From CAWAYR01 sp050250955 (GTDB taxonomy: Bacteria; Acidobacteriota; Vicinamibacteria; Vicinamibacterales; UBA2999), in the NCBI GenBank assembly GCA_050250955.1, contig JBFWNR010000004.1, forward strand, positions 248,001 through 312,000: DNA of 64,000 nucleotides, read 5' to 3'. Shown here piece by piece: positions 50,791 to 59,937 of this stretch. The notes below the pieces were generated by a model. The model saw only the letters and a program-made list of their open reading frames with translations. It made no database searches and was not told the DNA's origin. A program made the translations under genes and the position numbers. The stretch's first letter is position 1. Each line of letters starts with the position of its first letter.

Positions 50791-51729
50791 ATGAAGCTGA
50801 TCGTCACCGGTTCCATCGCCTTCGACTATCTGATGTCGTTTCCCGGCACGTTCACCGAGCACCTGCTGCCGGAGCACATGCAGCGGGTCAGCTTGAGCTT
50901 CCTGGTCGACAGCATGGACAAGCGGCGCGGCGGCTGTGCCCCCAACATCGCCTACACGCTGGCCCTGCTCGGCGAACGGCCGCAGCTGATGGCCACGGCC
51001 GGGCGCGATTTCGGCGACTACGCGGCGTGGCTGACCGCCGCCGGCGTCGACGTCTCGCTGGTGAAGGTCGTCGGCGACAAGTTCACGGCCTCGTTCTTCT
51101 GCAGCACGGACCGGGCCAACAACCAGATCGCGTCGTTCTACACCGGGGCGATGGCCAATGCCGGCGAGCTGTCGTTCCGGACCCTCGACGGGGCCAGCGA
51201 CACCCTGGCGATCATCTCGCCGAACGATCCCGACGCGATGGTGCAGTACGCCGAAGAGTGCAGCACGATCGGTCTCCGCTATATCTGGGATCCCGGTCAG
51301 CAGTGTGCGCGGATGGATGGCAGCCAGCTCGCCGACGGCATCGATGGCGCCGCGATCGTCATCTGCAACGACTACGAGTTCGAGCTCATCCGGCAGAAGA
51401 CCGGGCTGAGCGAGGACGACGTCCTGGCGCGGGCCGGGGCGCTCATCGTGACCCGGGGCGAGCACGGCAGCTCCGTGCTCACGCTCAACGGACGCACCGA
51501 CATCGCCGCCGTGCCGCCGGAGCGGATCGTCGATCCGACCGGGGTCGGCGATGCCTTCCGCGGCGGACTGATGAAGGGCCTGGCGCAGGAACGTCCGCTG
51601 CCAATCGCCGCCCGGATGGGCAGCGTGGCGGCGACGTGGGCGCTCGAGCACCTGGGCGGCCAGAGCCACGCCTACACCTGGCCGGAGTTCGTGGCCCGCT
51701 ACGAGCGCCACTACGGGGCGCTCGACTAG
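50791..51729 (+). CDS. PfkB-family kinase, adenosine kinase-like
   Basis: The 312-aa ribokinase-fold enzyme. The N-terminal signature is RRGGCAPNIAYTLALLG and the C-terminal signature is DPTGVGDAFRGG, with the catalytic Asp in GVGD. Insertions are short, as in bacterial adenosine-kinase-like members. MTA phosphorylase next door would release adenine, so an adenosine or related nucleoside substrate is a reasonable inference. A sugar kinase cannot be excluded. ATG at 50791 gives the family start KLIVTGSIAFDYL. No Shine-Dalgarno sequence is seen because a heptamer array fills that position. Confidence 0.88.
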   Translation: MKLIVTGSIAFDYLMSFPGTFTEHLLPEHMQRVSLSFLVDSMDKRRGGCAPNIAYTLALLGERPQLMATAGRDFGDYAAWLTAAGVDVSLVKVVGDKFTASFFCSTDRANNQIASFYTGAMANAGELSFRTLDGASDTLAIISPNDPDAMVQYAEECSTIGLRYIWDPGQQCARMDGSQLADGIDGAAIVICNDYEFELIRQKTGLSEDDVLARAGALIVTRGEHGSSVLTLNGRTDIAAVPPERIVDPTGVGDAFRGGLMKGLAQERPLPIAARMGSVAATWALEHLGGQSHAYTWPEFVARYERHYGALD

Positions 51730-51741
51730 TCCGGCCGGACG

Positions 51742-54700
51742 TCAGCTGCCGGCGGCGAACCGGGCCCGGGCGGCGGCCAGCACCCGGGCGTACTTGGCCT
51801 GCTGCAGCAGATAGTCGGTGTTGAGCAGCGCCACCTGGGCGTCGTTCAGCTCGGCCGAGGTGATGACGCCGTTCTCGTAGGACACCTGGGCAATGGCGAC
51901 GCTCTCGCGGGCCAGTTCGAGGGCTTTCTGCTGCGTGGCGACCACCTCGCTGGTGGCCTGGAGGTCGGTCCAGGCGGTCTCCAACTCGAGGCGGCCGGCG
52001 TCGAGCGCGGCGTTGAGCCCGTGTTCGGCCTGCCGCATCTCTGCCCGCGCCACGCCGCGCCGGGCGGCGGCGCCGGGAGCGGCGAGCAACGGCACGCGGA
52101 GGGCGAACCCGAACTGGTAGTTCTGGTTGTTGCCGCCGAGCAGGTTGCCGACGTCGTCGTCCTGATAGGCGACGTTGCCGGTGGCCGACAGGGTCGGCTT
52201 CCATTCGGCGTCGGCCAGCGCCACCGAGTGCTCCGCCATCTCCCGACGCGACGCGAAGGCGCGCAGATCCGGGCGGTTGGGGAGGGCCATCGCGAGGGCG
52301 TCACGGGAGTCCGGGACCGGCACCTCGTCGAGCGACCCGAGCAGCGCCAGCGGCTGCGACTGCGGCAGGGCCAGCACCGTGCGCAATCCCTGGTAGGCCT
52401 GGTCGCGGGCGGCCTGGAACTGGATGCGCCGGGCCCGCGCGTTGGCCAGGTCGACCTCGGCACGCAACACGTCGAGTCGCGCGACCGACCCGGCGTCGAA
52501 GCGGGCCCGGGCGAGCTCGAGCTGCCGCTCGGCCAGCTGGATGCCCTCGTCGGCGACCTTGAGGCTCTGCTCGTTGGTCAGCGCGCCGTAGAAGCTCTCG
52601 ACCACGCGCAACTGCAGCTGCTGGCGGGCCCGGGCCAGGCCCAGCTCCGACTCGGTCAGCGCCGCGCGCTGCAGGCTGCGGGCCCGGGTGAGCCGGCCGC
52701 CGGTGTAGAGCGGTTGTGACAGCTCGAGGTTGACGGTGTTCTGTCGCGCGAACGCCGCCTCGAACACCTGTTCCTCGGGGCCGAAGACGCCGGCCGGGAT
52801 CCGAATCTGCGGGAACTTCTGGAACGGCTGGTACTGGTAGTTCACCGCCGCGCTGGGCAGGAAGGCCGCCTGGGCCTCGGCGACGCGGGCCTGGCTGGCC
52901 TCGACCGTCTCCTCGACGACCTTGAGGGACTGGTTGGCCGCCATCGCCCGGGCCAGCGCGTCGTCGAAGGTCAGGGTGAGCGCCGCCCCTGCCGGTGACG
53001 GCGTCGGCTGGCCGGGCACCGTCTGTCCGAACGCGGCCGCGCTGCCCCAGAACCAGCCGGCGAGCGCCAGCAGCACCACCACGCCGGCGACCCGGACCGC
53101 CTGCCGGGTCCGGGCCGGGGCCACCCGCCGCCACGTCGCCACCTGCCCGAGCAGCCGCGCCAGCAGCAGGTAGGCCACCGGCACGACCACCAGGGTGAGC
53201 GCCGTGGAGGTGATGAGCCCGCCGATCGTCGCAATCGAAATCGGCGCCCTGAACTCGGCGCCGTCGCCGTTGGCGGTCGCCGACGGCATCATCCCGAGAA
53301 TCATCGCGAAGGTCGTCATCAGAATCGGCCGGAGGCGGATCGGACCGGCCTTGAGGATGGCGTCCTTGATCGGCAGGCCTTCGTCACGGTGGAAGTGATT
53401 GGTCAGGTCGACGAGGAGGATGGCGTTCTTGGTCACCAGGCCCATCAGCATGACCACGCCGATCATCGCCGGCATGCCGATGTTGTTGCCGGTGACGAGC
53501 AGCGCCAGCAGGGCTCCCACCACCGCCAGCGGCAGCGACAGCATGATCAGGAAAGGTTCGGTGAAGGACTCGAACTGGGAGGCCAGCACGATGTAGATGA
53601 AGGCGATCGCCAGCACCATCGCCAGCCCCATCGCCGCCGCCGACTCCTGCATCATCTCGACGTCGCCGGCGAACCCCCACTCGAAGTTCGGCGGAAGCTG
53701 CACGGTCGCCATCATCGTCTCCAGGTCGCGGGTGACGTCGCCGAGCGGACGGTCCTCGAGTTCGATGGCGATCTTCGCCTGGCGCCGCCGCTGCTCGCGC
53801 TCGATGTTGGCCGGGCCGATGCCGGGCTCCATGCGCACGATGTCGCCGGTCCGCACCGCGGCGCCTCGCGGCGAGTAGAGCGGCGTGCGGGCGATGGCCG
53901 TGAAGTCGTTGCGGAACTCCGGCGCCAGCCGCACCCGGATGTCGTACTCTTCCTCGCCGTCGCGCAGCTTGGTGGGCACCACGCCCTCGACCATGCCGCG
54001 CAGCTGCGAGGCCACGGTCGCCACCTCGAAGCCGAGGTCGGCGGCGAGCGCCCGGTTGACGTGCGCGACCATCTCGGGCTGGCCGCTCTCGAGCGTGCTG
54101 TCGACATCGGCGGTGCCCGGCACCTGGCGCGCCTTGGCGACGATCTCGTCGCTGAGCCGGGTCAGCGCCGCCATGTCGTCGCCGCGCACGAAGATGTTGA
54201 CCGGCGCCTCGCTCGGCGCGCCCTGCATGAACTCGGGGTCGGTGACGGTCGCTTTGAGCAGCGGCACCTCGGCCAGCTTGCGGCGGGCGTCGGCCTTGAT
54301 CGCCATCAGACCGCGGTCGCGGGTGAGCTTGTTGGTCAGCTTGACCTGCAGCCGGGCCTTGAGCGGATCGCCGTTGACGCCGACCGTCGAGAAGATCTGC
54401 CGGACCTCGGGCATCGTCCGGACGATGGTCTCGACGTTGGCGACGGCGGCTTCGCTCTGCTCGAAGGACGTGCCGGGAGGCAGCTCGACCAGTACCTCCA
54501 TCTGGCCGCGGTCCTCGGCCGGGACGAACTCGGTGCCGATGACGCCGAGCGTGCCGAGGCTGCTGGCGAACACCACCAGCGCCACGGCGATCACCGACCA
54601 CGGGTGCTCCACCGCCCAGCCGAGCAGGCGGTGGTAGCGCTGGTCGATGCGGTCGTAGAACTCGCCCCATCGCTCCAGGAAGCGGCCGACACGGGTGGCC

Positions 54701-56187
54701 CGCCGCTCCTCGGGCGGGATGAACCGCACGAAGCGCGACGACAGCATCGGGTCGAGCGTGAAGGCGACCAGCAGCGACATCGCCACGGCGAAGGCGATGG
54801 TCAGGGCGAACTGCTTGAAGAACTGCCCGACGATGCCGGTCATGAAGCCGACCGGCAGGAACACCGCCAGGATGGTGAAGGTCGTCGCCATCACCGCCAG
54901 GCCGATCTCGGCGGTGCCGTCGCGGGCGGCGCGCATCGGATCCTTGCCCATCTCCATGTGGCGGAAGATGTTCTCGCGCACCACCACGGCGTCGTCGATG
55001 AGGATGCCGATCACCAGCGACAACGCCATCAACGACATCATGTTGAAGGTGAAGCCGGCGATGTACATGAAGAAGAACGTCGCCACCACCGAGGTCGGCA
55101 GGGCCAGCGCGGTGATCAGCGTCGAGCGCCAGTCGCGCATGAACAGGAAGATGACCAGCACCGCCATGATGCCGCCGAACAGGATGTGGCTGCGGACGTC
55201 GCGGACGTTCTCCTTGATGAAGTCGGCGTCGTTGTGGACCGGCCGGATCTCGAGGTCGGGAAACGCCGGCGCGGCGCGGGCGAGCACCGCTTCGACGCGA
55301 TCGGTGATCTCGACGGTGTTGGCGCCCGACTGTTTGCGGACCGAGAACGACACCGCGTCGGCGCCGTTGAGCCGGGTGGTGGTGGTGCGGTCCTCGAAGC
55401 CGTCGACGACGGTGCCGACGTCGCGGACCCGGACCGTCGAGCCGCCGTCGGAGCGCAGAATCACCGCGGCCACCTCGTCGGCGCCGGCGAACTCGCCCTT
55501 GGTCCGCAGGGTGATGCTGCGCCCGTCGCGCTCGACGTTGCCGCCCGGGAGGTCGAGGTTCTCGGCGGCGAGCTTCTGCGCCACCTCGGTGATCGGCATG
55601 CCGAGCGCCTCGAGCCGCCGCGGGTCGAGATTGACCTGGATTTCGCGGATCTGGCCGCCGTTGATCTCGACGGCGGCGACCCCGTCGATCTGCTCGATGA
55701 GCGGCTTCAGCTCCTCGTCGACCTGGCGGCGCACCCGGTCGGACGGCTGTGTCGAGCCGACCGCGTAGACCATCACCGGCAGGGCCGCGACGTCGAACCG
55801 CTGGATGGTCGGGTCTTCGATGTCGGGGGGCAGGTTGCCGCGGATCGCCGCCACCTTCTCGCGCACCTCGGCGGCGGCCGCCTGCGGATCGACCTCGAGG
55901 CGCAGCTCGACGCCGACGCGCGAGAACCCCTCGGTGGAGGTCGAGATCACGCGCTTGACCCCGTTGATGCCGGCCACCGCGTCTTCGACCTTCTGCGTGA
56001 CCAGCGACTCGACTTCCTCGGGGGCGGCGCCTGGGAAGACGACACCGATATTGATGAAGGGGAAGTTGACCTCCGGGAAGAGGTCGATGCCGAGCCGGCC
56101 CATCGACACCACCCCGAGCACCATGAAGCTCAGGATGACCATCGAGGCGAAGACCGGTCGCTTGATTGACGTGTCCGAAATCCACAT
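51742..56187 (-). CDS. Fused RND efflux pump and TolC-like outer-membrane factor
   Basis: One open frame encodes 1481 aa. Residues 1-1015 are a complete HAE1-type RND transporter: N-terminal helix, two periplasmic loops, and the proton-relay pair in GILIDDAVVVREN. Residues about 1056-1481 are a complete TolC-family channel protein (LTFDDALARAMAANQSLK, LSQPLYTGGRL and long coiled-coil helices). Between them, residues 1020-1054 look like a signal peptide: basic RRVAPARTRQAVR, a hydrophobic core to about 1047, then SAAAFG before QTVPG. Signal peptidase could thus split the product into two proteins. In-frame GTG codons at 53142 and 53124 could alternatively start the channel protein separately. 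The gene follows its adaptor and TetR regulator. Confidence 0.88.
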   Translation of the reverse strand: MWISDTSIKRPVFASMVILSFMVLGVVSMGRLGIDLFPEVNFPFINIGVVFPGAAPEEVESLVTQKVEDAVAGINGVKRVISTSTEGFSRVGVELRLEVDPQAAAAEVREKVAAIRGNLPPDIEDPTIQRFDVAALPVMVYAVGSTQPSDRVRRQVDEELKPLIEQIDGVAAVEINGGQIREIQVNLDPRRLEALGMPITEVAQKLAAENLDLPGGNVERDGRSITLRTKGEFAGADEVAAVILRSDGGSTVRVRDVGTVVDGFEDRTTTTRLNGADAVSFSVRKQSGANTVEITDRVEAVLARAAPAFPDLEIRPVHNDADFIKENVRDVRSHILFGGIMAVLVIFLFMRDWRSTLITALALPTSVVATFFFMYIAGFTFNMMSLMALSLVIGILIDDAVVVRENIFRHMEMGKDPMRAARDGTAEIGLAVMATTFTILAVFLPVGFMTGIVGQFFKQFALTIAFAVAMSLLVAFTLDPMLSSRFVRFIPPEERRATRVGRFLERWGEFYDRIDQRYHRLLGWAVEHPWSVIAVALVVFASSLGTLGVIGTEFVPAEDRGQMEVLVELPPGTSFEQSEAAVANVETIVRTMPEVRQIFSTVGVNGDPLKARLQVKLTNKLTRDRGLMAIKADARRKLAEVPLLKATVTDPEFMQGAPSEAPVNIFVRGDDMAALTRLSDEIVAKARQVPGTADVDSTLESGQPEMVAHVNRALAADLGFEVATVASQLRGMVEGVVPTKLRDGEEEYDIRVRLAPEFRNDFTAIARTPLYSPRGAAVRTGDIVRMEPGIGPANIEREQRRRQAKIAIELEDRPLGDVTRDLETMMATVQLPPNFEWGFAGDVEMMQESAAAMGLAMVLAIAFIYIVLASQFESFTEPFLIMLSLPLAVVGALLALLVTGNNIGMPAMIGVVMLMGLVTKNAILLVDLTNHFHRDEGLPIKDAILKAGPIRLRPILMTTFAMILGMMPSATANGDGAEFRAPISIATIGGLITSTALTLVVVPVAYLLLARLLGQVATWRRVAPARTRQAVRVAGVVVLLALAGWFWGSAAAFGQTVPGQPTPSPAGAALTLTFDDALARAMAANQSLKVVEETVEASQARVAEAQAAFLPSAAVNYQYQPFQKFPQIRIPAGVFGPEEQVFEAAFARQNTVNLELSQPLYTGGRLTRARSLQRAALTESELGLARARQQLQLRVVESFYGALTNEQSLKVADEGIQLAERQLELARARFDAGSVARLDVLRAEVDLANARARRIQFQAARDQAYQGLRTVLALPQSQPLALLGSLDEVPVPDSRDALAMALPNRPDLRAFASRREMAEHSVALADAEWKPTLSATGNVAYQDDDVGNLLGGNNQNYQFGFALRVPLLAAPGAAARRGVARAEMRQAEHGLNAALDAGRLELETAWTDLQATSEVVATQQKALELARESVAIAQVSYENGVITSAELNDAQVALLNTDYLLQQAKYARVLAAARARFAAGS

Positions 56188-56251
56188 GGGGTTGTCCGCC
56201 GTCCGCTCGTCCGTGTCGCCCTGGCCGCTGGTGCCTCGACCTGGTCGGGCG

Positions 56252-57400
56252 TCAGTTCACCGTCGCGCGCACCCTGGCGCCGTCGGCCAGCTGCCGGCGG
56301 GCGTCGGCGACGACGGTATCGCCGCCGGCCAGGCCCGAGACGATCTGCACGCGCTGGCCGTCGGTGAGGCCTTCGGTCACCGGGACGGCACGGACGCTGT
56401 CGCCCTCGATCTTCAGCACGACCCGGGTGCCGGCCCGGGTCGTCACCGCGTCGCGGGGGACGATGACGCCGTCGGAGGCCGACGCCGTGACGATTCGGGC
56501 GGTTGCGTACATCCCCGACAGCAGCCCCGCCTCGCTGTTGGGGACCCTGATTTCGACCCGGAAGTGGCGGTTTCGTTCGTTGACTTCCGGCGCGATCGCC
56601 GCCAGTTCGCCGCGGTAGGTCGCCCCGGGCCGGGCCTGGACGACGACCTCGGCCGGCAGGCCGACGCGCACCCGCCCGGCCTCGAGCTCCGAGACCCCGG
56701 CTTCGAGCTTGAGCACCCGCAGGTCGGCCACCACCACCACCGGATCGTCGCCGGGAATGGCGCCGGGATCGTAGTTTCGGGCGACGACGTGTCCGGCGAC
56801 CGGTGACACCAGGGTCGCGTCGCGCTGGACCTCGCGGGCGCGGCGCAGCGCCGCCTGCGCCTGCGCCAGGCTGGCGCGGGCCAGCTCGCGCTGGGCGACG
56901 GCGGCCTTGTGGGCGGTTTCGGCGGCATCGAGACGCTGGCGCGGCAGCGCGCCCTTCTCGAAGAGATTGCGCGAGCGGTCCAGCTCCAGGACGGCGTTGG
57001 CCAGCGTCGCTTCGACGCTTTCCAGGCCGGCCTCGGCCACGGCAACACTCGCCGCCATGGCGTCGGCCTGGGCGTCAATCTCGCGCCGGTCGATGGTCGC
57101 CACCGGCTGGCCTTCGCGCACCGTCTGGCCGATGTCGACGAGAATCCGCTCGAGGGCGCCGGGCACCCGCGGTTTCAAGCCGACCCGGGCGCGCGGCACC
57201 AGGGTGCCCGACAGCTCGAGCGACGACTCCAGCGTCCCGGACACCGCCTTCACCGCGGCGACGTCGACCACGGCCGGGGGCGGGGCCGCGGCCTGAGCGG
57301 CGGCTTCGGGACTGGCCCCACCGCTACAGCTGGCGTTGGTGAATGCCGCCGTCGCCAGGACGGCAATCGACAACAGCTGGTACGGACTACGCGCCTTCAT
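56252..57400 (-). CDS. RND efflux periplasmic adaptor (membrane fusion protein)
   Basis: The 382-aa adaptor links the RND pump to the outer-membrane channel. The N-terminus has a hydrophobic signal with a Cys in TNASCSGG, possibly lipid-modified, although the lipobox is imperfect. Next are the lipoyl half-motif (RVGLKPRVPGALERILVDIGQTVREGQPVA), a coiled-coil hairpin at about 115-190, the second lipoyl half (ATLVSPVAGHVVARNYDPG), a beta-barrel and the membrane-proximal domain. The ATG at 57400 lies within the end of tetR, giving a 14-bp overlap; a GTG at 57415 is an alternative. It precedes the pump gene by 64 bp. Confidence 0.93.
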   Translation of the reverse strand: MKARSPYQLLSIAVLATAAFTNASCSGGASPEAAAQAAAPPPAVVDVAAVKAVSGTLESSLELSGTLVPRARVGLKPRVPGALERILVDIGQTVREGQPVATIDRREIDAQADAMAASVAVAEAGLESVEATLANAVLELDRSRNLFEKGALPRQRLDAAETAHKAAVAQRELARASLAQAQAALRRAREVQRDATLVSPVAGHVVARNYDPGAIPGDDPVVVVADLRVLKLEAGVSELEAGRVRVGLPAEVVVQARPGATYRGELAAIAPEVNERNRHFRVEIRVPNSEAGLLSGMYATARIVTASASDGVIVPRDAVTTRAGTRVVLKIEGDSVRAVPVTEGLTDGQRVQIVSGLAGGDTVVADARRQLADGARVRATVN

Positions 57401-58085
57401 GCGAGCGGACTCCACGCGGAATGGCCGCCGGGACCGCGGCCGGGGCCGGCGGGTGGCAGGGGACGAATGTCAACGGCGTGCCGGCGGCAAGGCCGGCCAG
57501 GGTGGTTTCCAGCACATCACGGGCCAAGGCGTCTGGATCCTCGTCCGGGGCCAGCCGGCAGGTGCAGCCGAGCACCGCCGGTCCGGTCAACGCTGCCCAG
57601 AGCACGTGCAGGGCGACCATGGGGTCGAGCGTGGCAGGAAAGCGGCCGACGTCCACCAGCCGCTGGATCCGCGCCGCCACCCGCTCCAGCATCTGTTGGA
57701 GCTGGGTGAAGCCCTGCCACTGTTCGGTGATTGCCGGCACGGTCCGGTCCACGAACATCAGGTGGAAGAACTCCCGCTGGTCCTTGGAGAACTGGTAGAA
57801 GGCCCACCAGCGGTTGCGCAGGTCGTCCAGGGGGTCGGCGGCCCCGCCGACCGCCTCGATGGCCGCATCCAGGCGCTGGAACCCCTCCTCGGCCAGGGCG
57901 AAGAAGATGTCGTCCTTGCTGGGGAAGTAGCTGTAGATGGCCGCCGGGCTGTACTCGATCCGCTCGGCGATCTTGCGGATGGACACCTGTCCGTAGCCCT
58001 CTGCGACGAACAGATCGCGGGCGGCCGCCAGGATCGCCTCCGTGACCGCCACCCTCTCCCGGTCCTGCCGTTCTCTGATGCCCAT
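57387..58085 (-). CDS. TetR/AcrR family regulator of the efflux operon
   Basis: The 232-aa protein has an N-terminal helix-turn-helix at about residues 14-58 (ILAAARDLFVAEGYGQVSIRKIAERIEYSPAAIYSYFPSKDD spans it; the recognition helix is SPAAIYSYF). The C-terminal ligand-binding domain contains several Trp residues (RNRWWAFYQF), suggesting a hydrophobic effector. It is the first gene of the tetR-adaptor-pump unit, so it probably represses its own operon and is released by a pump substrate. A matching palindrome lies 15 bp upstream. Confidence 0.93.
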   Translation of the reverse strand: MGIRERQDRERVAVTEAILAAARDLFVAEGYGQVSIRKIAERIEYSPAAIYSYFPSKDDIFFALAEEGFQRLDAAIEAVGGAADPLDDLRNRWWAFYQFSKDQREFFHLMFVDRTVPAITEQWQGFTQLQQMLERVAARIQRLVDVGRFPATLDPMVALHVLWAALTGPAVLGCTCRLAPDEDPDALARDVLETTLAGLAAGTPLTFVPCHPPAPAAVPAAIPRGVRSHEGA

Positions 58086-58095
58086 CTCCCGAGCC

Positions 58096-58116
58096 TATCT
58101 GAACACCGTTCAATAA
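58096..58116. promoter_or_regulatory. Candidate TetR operator
   Basis: TGAAC-ACC-GTTCA at 58100-58112 is a perfect 5-bp palindrome with a 3-bp centre. It extends imperfectly with TAT and ATA on the flanks (58096-58116). It lies in the 35-bp divergent gap between tetR and the DUF6677-like gene and could control both directions. Confidence 0.55.
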
Positions 58117-58120
58117 CCTA

Positions 58121-58576
58121 ATGGCGTTTGACGACAGCGCTCGCCACGAGGTTCCGCGCGACGAGGCTGATAGACTGGAGCCCGTGCGCGCCTCGACGGT
58201 CGACCGGGCCCAGACCATTCCGCCACTGGCCGCCTCGGCCGTGGCGTGGGCGATTCCCGGGGCCGGCCACCTGCTGCTTGGCCGGCGACAGAAGGGCCTG
58301 ATCTTCCTGGTCGCGCTGACGACGATGTTCGCTGTCGGACTGGGGTTGTCCGGCCGGTTGTTTCCTTTTGCCGGCGGCGAGCCGCTGGTGCTGCTCGCCG
58401 CCCTGGCCAGCAGGGGCATGGGGCTGCTGGCCTTGGCGGCCGGGTGGATGGGGGCCGGGCAGGGCGTGGTCACGGCGGCGTCCTACGAATATGGCAACGC
58501 GTTCCTCGTCGTCAGCGGGCTGCTGAACAGCCTGGTCGCGCTCGACGCCTACGACGTGGCCGCCGGTCGGAAGTGA
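58121..58576 (+). CDS. Small multi-pass membrane protein, DUF6677-like
   Basis: The 151-aa protein begins with a charged N-terminus (residues 1-30), then AASAVAWAIPGAGHLLLGRRQKGLIFL, the hallmark I recall for DUF6677 or TM2-like proteins with a G-x-GH-L-GR turn. Three to four membrane segments follow at about 33-50, 55-75, 85-110 and 115-140. The function is unknown. The ATG at 58121 is 4 bp from the operator-like palindrome, so little room is left for a leader. Its stop overlaps the next start (TGATG). Confidence 0.8.
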   Translation: MAFDDSARHEVPRDEADRLEPVRASTVDRAQTIPPLAASAVAWAIPGAGHLLLGRRQKGLIFLVALTTMFAVGLGLSGRLFPFAGGEPLVLLAALASRGMGLLALAAGWMGAGQGVVTAASYEYGNAFLVVSGLLNSLVALDAYDVAAGRK

Positions 58577-58755
58577 TGGCCACGACCAGCCATCTCGGGC
58601 TGCTGGTGCTGTTCGCGTTCTACGTCGCGGTGGTCTTCGCCGTCATCGCCCACGACGAGCCGCGCCAGCAGGCGGCGTTCGGGGCGCGCGTGTTCGGGGG
58701 GTTCGTCGCCGCCGGCCTGGTGCTCGGCTGGCTGATGTACCCGTTGCCCCTCTGA
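58576..58755 (+). CDS. 59-aa two-helix membrane protein
   Basis: A short protein has two hydrophobic segments (LGLLVLFAFYVAVVFAVIA near residues 7-25, and FGGFVAAGLVLGWLMYPL near 40-57) joined by a charged loop with HDEPRQQ. The overlap with the preceding stop, the reasonable codon use and the clean two-helix pattern favour a real gene. The family is not recognised. It lies 5 bp before the VanZ-like gene. Confidence 0.65.
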   Translation: MATTSHLGLLVLFAFYVAVVFAVIAHDEPRQQAAFGARVFGGFVAAGLVLGWLMYPLPL

Positions 58756-58760
58756 CCGGC

Positions 58761-59153
58761 GTGGCCGGCGCCAGAGGTGCGTGGTGGCTGTGGGGGCCGG
58801 TCGCCCTCTACATGGCCATCATCTTCGCGCTGTCGGCGATGCCCGAGCCTCCGGCCCCACCGGGTGTCGACGACAAGACCCAGCACTTCCTGGCCTACGC
58901 CGGCCTCGGCCTGGTGACCCTTCGGGCGACCGCCGGCGGCACCCTGAGCGGACTCGGCCCCGGCCCGGCAATGGCGGCGTGGGCCATCACCACGCTGTAC
59001 GGCGCCTCCGACGAGTTCCACCAGCGCTTCGTGCCCGGACGCTCGGCCGACCTGCTGGACCTGAGGGCCGACGCGCTCGGGGCGGCCGGTGCCATCGCCG
59101 CGGCATCGCTGTTCGGTATACTGCGGCGTTCACGGGCTGCGTTCCGACCATGA
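58761..59153 (+). CDS. VanZ-like membrane protein
   Basis: The 130-aa protein has four predicted membrane segments. The family pattern is present: DDKTQHFLAYAGLGLV in the first half and SDEFHQRFVPGRSADLLDLRADALGA in the second. VanZ-type proteins are linked to teicoplanin tolerance in some Gram-positives, but most members have unknown roles. The GTG at 58761 follows the small membrane protein closely. The stop overlaps the start of the enoyl-CoA hydratase (ATGA). Confidence 0.88.
   Translation: MAGARGAWWLWGPVALYMAIIFALSAMPEPPAPPGVDDKTQHFLAYAGLGLVTLRATAGGTLSGLGPGPAMAAWAITTLYGASDEFHQRFVPGRSADLLDLRADALGAAGAIAAASLFGILRRSRAAFRP
59117..59122 (+). promoter_or_regulatory. -10-like box TATACT within the VanZ-like gene
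   Basis: TATACT lies 27 nt upstream of the enoyl-CoA hydratase ATG, inside the end of the VanZ-like gene. No -35 box is visible. It might give the hydratase its own transcript. Confidence 0.3.
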
Positions 59154-59932
59154 CCTACGAGATGCTGCAGGTGGAGCGCGACGACGCCGTGGCCGTCGTG
59201 ACGCTGTCCCGGCCCAAGGTGTTGAACGCCCTCAACACCCGCACCCTGGCCGAACTCGGCCATGCGATCGAGGCGCTCGGCGCCGACCCGGCGGTCCGGG
59301 CGCTCATTCTGACCGGCGCCGGCGACAAGGCGTTCGTCGCCGGCGCCGACATCAACGAACTGGCGGTGCAGACCCCGGTTCAGGGCCAGCGGCACGCGGC
59401 CGCCGGCCAACAGGTCTTCGACCGGATCGAGACCCTGGGCAAGCCGGTGATCGCCGCGGTCAACGGCTTCGCGCTCGGTGGGGGATGCGAACTGGCGATG
59501 GCCTGCACGCTGCGCCTGGCCGCCGACACCGCGCGCTTCGGGCAGCCGGAGATCAACCTCGGCCTCGTGCCGGGCTACGGCGGCTCGCAACGCCTGCCGC
59601 GGCTGGTCGGCCGGGGTCGCGCCCTCGAGCTGCTGTTGACCGGCGAGATGATCTCGGCCGCCCGGGCCTGGGAGATCGGTCTGGTCAACCGGGTGGTGCC
59701 CGCAGCGGAGCTGCTGCCCGAAGCCCGCACGCTGGCGAGGCTGTTGGCCACCAAGGCGCCGATCGCCGTCCGCTACATCCTCGAGGCCGTGCAGCACGGT
59801 GCCGAGATGCCCCTCGCCGAGGCGCAACACCTCGAAGCGACGCTGTTCGGCCTCATCGCCTCGACCGACGACATGCGGGAGGGCACACGCGCCTTCCTCG
59901 AGAAGCGGCCGGCCAGCTGGAAGGGGCAGTAG
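59150..59932 (+). CDS. Enoyl-CoA hydratase/isomerase family (crotonase)
   Basis: The 260-aa crotonase-fold enzyme. The oxyanion-hole segments are AFVAGADINEL and NGFALGGGCELAMACT, the latter with the first catalytic Glu. The second Glu is in GQPEINLGLVPGYGGSQRL. Both catalytic Glu residues present implies true hydratase activity on short-chain enoyl-CoA. The length is standard. It probably acts with the acyl-CoA dehydrogenases elsewhere in the window. The start overlaps the VanZ-like stop; ribH follows 5 bp later. Confidence 0.94.
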   Translation: MTYEMLQVERDDAVAVVTLSRPKVLNALNTRTLAELGHAIEALGADPAVRALILTGAGDKAFVAGADINELAVQTPVQGQRHAAAGQQVFDRIETLGKPVIAAVNGFALGGGCELAMACTLRLAADTARFGQPEINLGLVPGYGGSQRLPRLVGRGRALELLLTGEMISAARAWEIGLVNRVVPAAELLPEARTLARLLATKAPIAVRYILEAVQHGAEMPLAEAQHLEATLFGLIASTDDMREGTRAFLEKRPASWKGQ

Positions 59933-59937
59933 GACGC

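Noticed and set aside
53389..56169. A 926-codon open frame on the plus strand opposite the RND pump.
   Set aside because: It is the antisense shadow of a well-supported pump gene in GC-rich DNA; its translation is His/Arg/Gln/Asp-rich low-complexity sequence with no motif.
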